Source: a virus. From it: DNA of 22,889 nt. Under the pieces are notes generated by a model. That model did not search any database. It saw only the letters and a program-made list of their open reading frames with translations, and was not told the origin of the DNA. The translations under genes and the position numbers were made by a program. Positions 21,560 through 22,889 of this stretch are shown here, piece after piece; positions within the stretch are counted from its first letter, which is position 1; each line of letters opens with the position of its first letter. Location: IMG/VR virus record IMGVR_UViG_3300009548_000032, positions 1 through 22,889 of that record, one strand, 5' to 3'.

Positions 21560-21903
21560 CAAAACCTCACCACTTGACAATTTTTACTAAGTGCATAATT
21601 AATCATTCCTTGCGTTCCCGTATTCCCAGGAAAAGCAATAACCATATCTGGTAAAAAATTATCAAACATTTGACGATTTCTAATCATGCCGGCGGCTTTT
21701 TTAAATTTATCCCAATCTGGTTTGTAGATTTTAACTGGAATTTTATTCCTATTCGCCCACATATTTGCAAAAGTGTCAGCACCATTTGCGCCGCCTTGGG
21801 CAATTTCAATGAAAGGATCATACTTGTGTATGTCATCGAGACAGTTGCAAAAATATTTCCAGTCGTTAAAATTTCGGCCGCCGCAAATAATTGCTCTAAT
21901 CAA
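21559..21903 (-). CDS. YspA/cpYpsA-type SLOG protein
   Basis: A 114-residue Rossmann-like protein of the YspA (cpYpsA-related) SLOG group. Diagnostic blocks are CGGRNFNDW at 7-15, IAQGGANGADTFANMWA at 34-50, KPDWDKFKKAAGMIRNRQM at 61-79 and AFPGNTGTQGM at 90-100. SLOG domains bind nucleotide-derived ligands, and some act in base-modification or toxin/defence pathways; the ligand for this group is not known with confidence. Initiation appears to use TTG at 21903, overlapping the methyltransferase stop as TTGA, with GAGGAT ten bases upstream inside the end of the methyltransferase gene. Confidence 0.8.
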   Translation of the reverse strand: MIRAIICGGRNFNDWKYFCNCLDDIHKYDPFIEIAQGGANGADTFANMWANRNKIPVKIYKPDWDKFKKAAGMIRNRQMFDNFLPDMVIAFPGNTGTQGMINYALSKNCQVVRF

Positions 21904-22481
21904 AATTCAATATCCTCAACAGTCGCCTTGGGCTTATCATACCCATAAATAATATAACTATCCGAAACTCTTCCATGAAATTCAGTAACTTCAGCAACAT
22001 TAGATTTAAATAAATACCAACAGCAATTATCCTTACCTGTCATTTTACTATCGGGTATCCACTTAACTCGCCCAACACTGACAATTTTATGACAATATTT
22101 AATCAATTCAGAACTTTGTTTAGTATGCATCCAATCAGCGTCAAATAGTAACCATGTTGGCGCAATTTCTGATAAATTTTTAATAATGGGGTGTAAAATT
22201 TTTCTATCCCAAGGCGGATTAGTGATAAAGTAATCTGCACTACATGAAATTAATGTTATAGCATCAGCTATTTCGGCTTTTGGGCAGGAAGATTTAATGT
22301 CAGATGCACCACGACACCTATATCCGGCAGATTCTAAATGATTAATTAAATCACCGTTTCCGCAACACGGCTCGTCAAATTCAAGACCTTTTTCAAGATG
22401 AGATAATAATGGAATTACTGCCTCATATGGAGTAGGATAGAAATCTCTTTCTACTCTTTCGAAATCTGATCGTTTTCCCAT
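21900..22481 (-). CDS. DNA adenine methyltransferase-like protein
   Basis: A 193-residue Rossmann methyltransferase. SAM site: FDEPCCGNGDLINHLE at 35-50 (E37-P-C-C-G-N-G); catalytic strand: DYFITNPPWDRK with NPPW at 88-91, the [DNS]PP[YFW] motif for exocyclic amino methylation of adenine or cytosine. Later blocks PTWLLFDADWMHT and VKWIPDSKMTGKDN recur in phage relatives. The start chosen is 22481 (MGKRSDFERVERDFYPTP, the family's usual opening); a start at 22553 would add 24 poorly conserved residues. It overlaps the upstream small gene. The C-terminus ends KPKATVEDIEF, shared with the protein at the window end. It may modify phage DNA; target is unknown and no partner nuclease is present. 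Confidence 0.8.
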   Translation of the reverse strand: MGKRSDFERVERDFYPTPYEAVIPLLSHLEKGLEFDEPCCGNGDLINHLESAGYRCRGASDIKSSCPKAEIADAITLISCSADYFITNPPWDRKILHPIIKNLSEIAPTWLLFDADWMHTKQSSELIKYCHKIVSVGRVKWIPDSKMTGKDNCCWYLFKSNVAEVTEFHGRVSDSYIIYGYDKPKATVEDIEF

Positions 22482-22627
22482 TCTTTCGGTGCTTTCATTA
22501 AAACTGAATAGTGGCCATGATGACAAGATTTTAAATCGTCGATAATTATCCAACCTTGAGATTTATATTTAATAATATCACAATGGCAGATAAATTGATA
22601 TGTTTCAAAATTCAATTTCTTCGACAT
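22451..22627 (-). CDS. Small uncharacterised protein
   Basis: A 58-residue protein beginning MSKKLNFETYQFICHCDII and containing YKSQGWIIIDDLKSCHHG, then HYSVLMKAPKEWE. The G-W...HHG-HYSVLM layout is like short proteins found in other phages, where function is unknown. The ATG at 22627 follows AAAGG and lies inside the end of the upstream gene, overlapping it by 23 bases; the TAG stop at 22451 lies 30 bases inside the methyltransferase gene. A longer upstream in-phase start would sit wholly in the preceding gene and is rejected. His and Cys residues (CHC, CHH) might bind metal. Confidence 0.55.
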   Translation of the reverse strand: MSKKLNFETYQFICHCDIIKYKSQGWIIIDDLKSCHHGHYSVLMKAPKEWENDQISKE

Positions 22628-22889
22628 TTGCCTTTGGCTTATTACTAATATTATTCGAACCAAAAGAGCCACTGTAATCAACACGACCAGTTTGTGTGCC
22701 GGTTTTCATTATATTAGTTGTAAGTTCTTTTTGTTTGAATTCAGAGGGCATCCCGCACATTTTCATTAAAAAATCTTCCGGGTCATTTTCATACATACCA
22801 ATGATACCCTGAATCAGATGATAGTCATCTATTACTTGCGACCACTGCTTAAATTCATTAAACCCAACTGGCACATTTATATATAAATA
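22605..22889 (-). CDS. Unknown replication-arm protein, 5' end outside window
   Basis: The frame has no stop between the right edge and TGA at 22605, so about 94 C-terminal residues are seen and the real start may lie outside; a GTG at 22874 could start an 89-residue form but has no clear binding site. The visible part is helical (GFNEFKQWSQVIDDYHLI, ENDPEDFLMKMCGMPSEF), then a flexible Gly/Ser/Asn linker (RVDYSGSFGSNNISN) and an acidic tail KPKANVEEIEF. The linker-plus-acidic-aromatic-tail layout is like single-strand binding proteins, though no OB domain is visible in the window. It is unrecognised. It overlaps the next gene by 23 bases. Confidence 0.45.
   Translation of the reverse strand, partial: YLYINVPVGFNEFKQWSQVIDDYHLIQGIIGMYENDPEDFLMKMCGMPSEFKQKELTTNIMKTGTQTGRVDYSGSFGSNNISNKPKANVEEIEF

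Overview
The window looks like part of a tailed-phage genome (class Caudoviricetes) with a podovirus, T7-type virion-gene order. A Gram-negative host is likely: there are T7-style ejection proteins, one with a lytic transglycosylase domain, and the lysis block ends in a small lipoprotein. No gene that would identify the host is present, and no tRNA, rRNA, CRISPR array or insertion sequence was seen. The right-hand ends of the genes, and a few inner blocks, are much richer in A+T than the rest, so the genome reads as a mosaic.

Left arm, plus strand, 1-15743. The order is: C-terminus of a tail-fibre or appendage protein; three tandem paralogues of the T7 gp11/P22 gp4 tail-adaptor family; a large nozzle-type protein (T7 gp12 position); a GNAT-like gp13 homologue; a gp14-like internal virion protein split in two by an in-frame TAA; a 740-residue ejection protein with an SLT transglycosylase domain; and a 1534-residue polyvalent ejection protein with an HETGH metallopeptidase-like domain. 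This matches the T7 order 11-12-13-14-15-16, and most junctions overlap as TAATG, so the genes are probably translationally coupled. A lysis block follows: holin-like protein, lysozyme-like endolysin, small membrane protein with a proline-rich tail, lipoprotein, then a papain/C39-like cysteine peptidase. A strong rho-independent terminator at 15800-15830 closes this operon.

Right arm, minus strand, 22889 back to 15832. Read in transcription order: an unknown protein running off the window; a small protein; a DNA adenine methyltransferase-like protein; a YspA-type SLOG protein; a coiled-coil protein; a family A DNA polymerase without the first two exonuclease motifs; an HNH endonuclease overlapping the polymerase end; a DUF3987-like helicase/primase ATPase; a DUF551-like protein; small unknowns; a class-3 lipase-like hydrolase; and a last small protein that meets the terminator. 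This is the replication and nucleotide-metabolism arm, convergent with the virion arm.

The points most worth a second look are: a 63-codon overlapping reading frame with its own good ribosome binding site, lying exactly under the glycine-rich linker of the giant ejection protein; the A+T-rich metallopeptidase cassette inside the same gene; an acidic C-terminal tail ending in IEF shared by three right-arm proteins and resembling the SSB interaction tail; unusual active-site residues in the DNA polymerase; and the tripled tail-adaptor gene.
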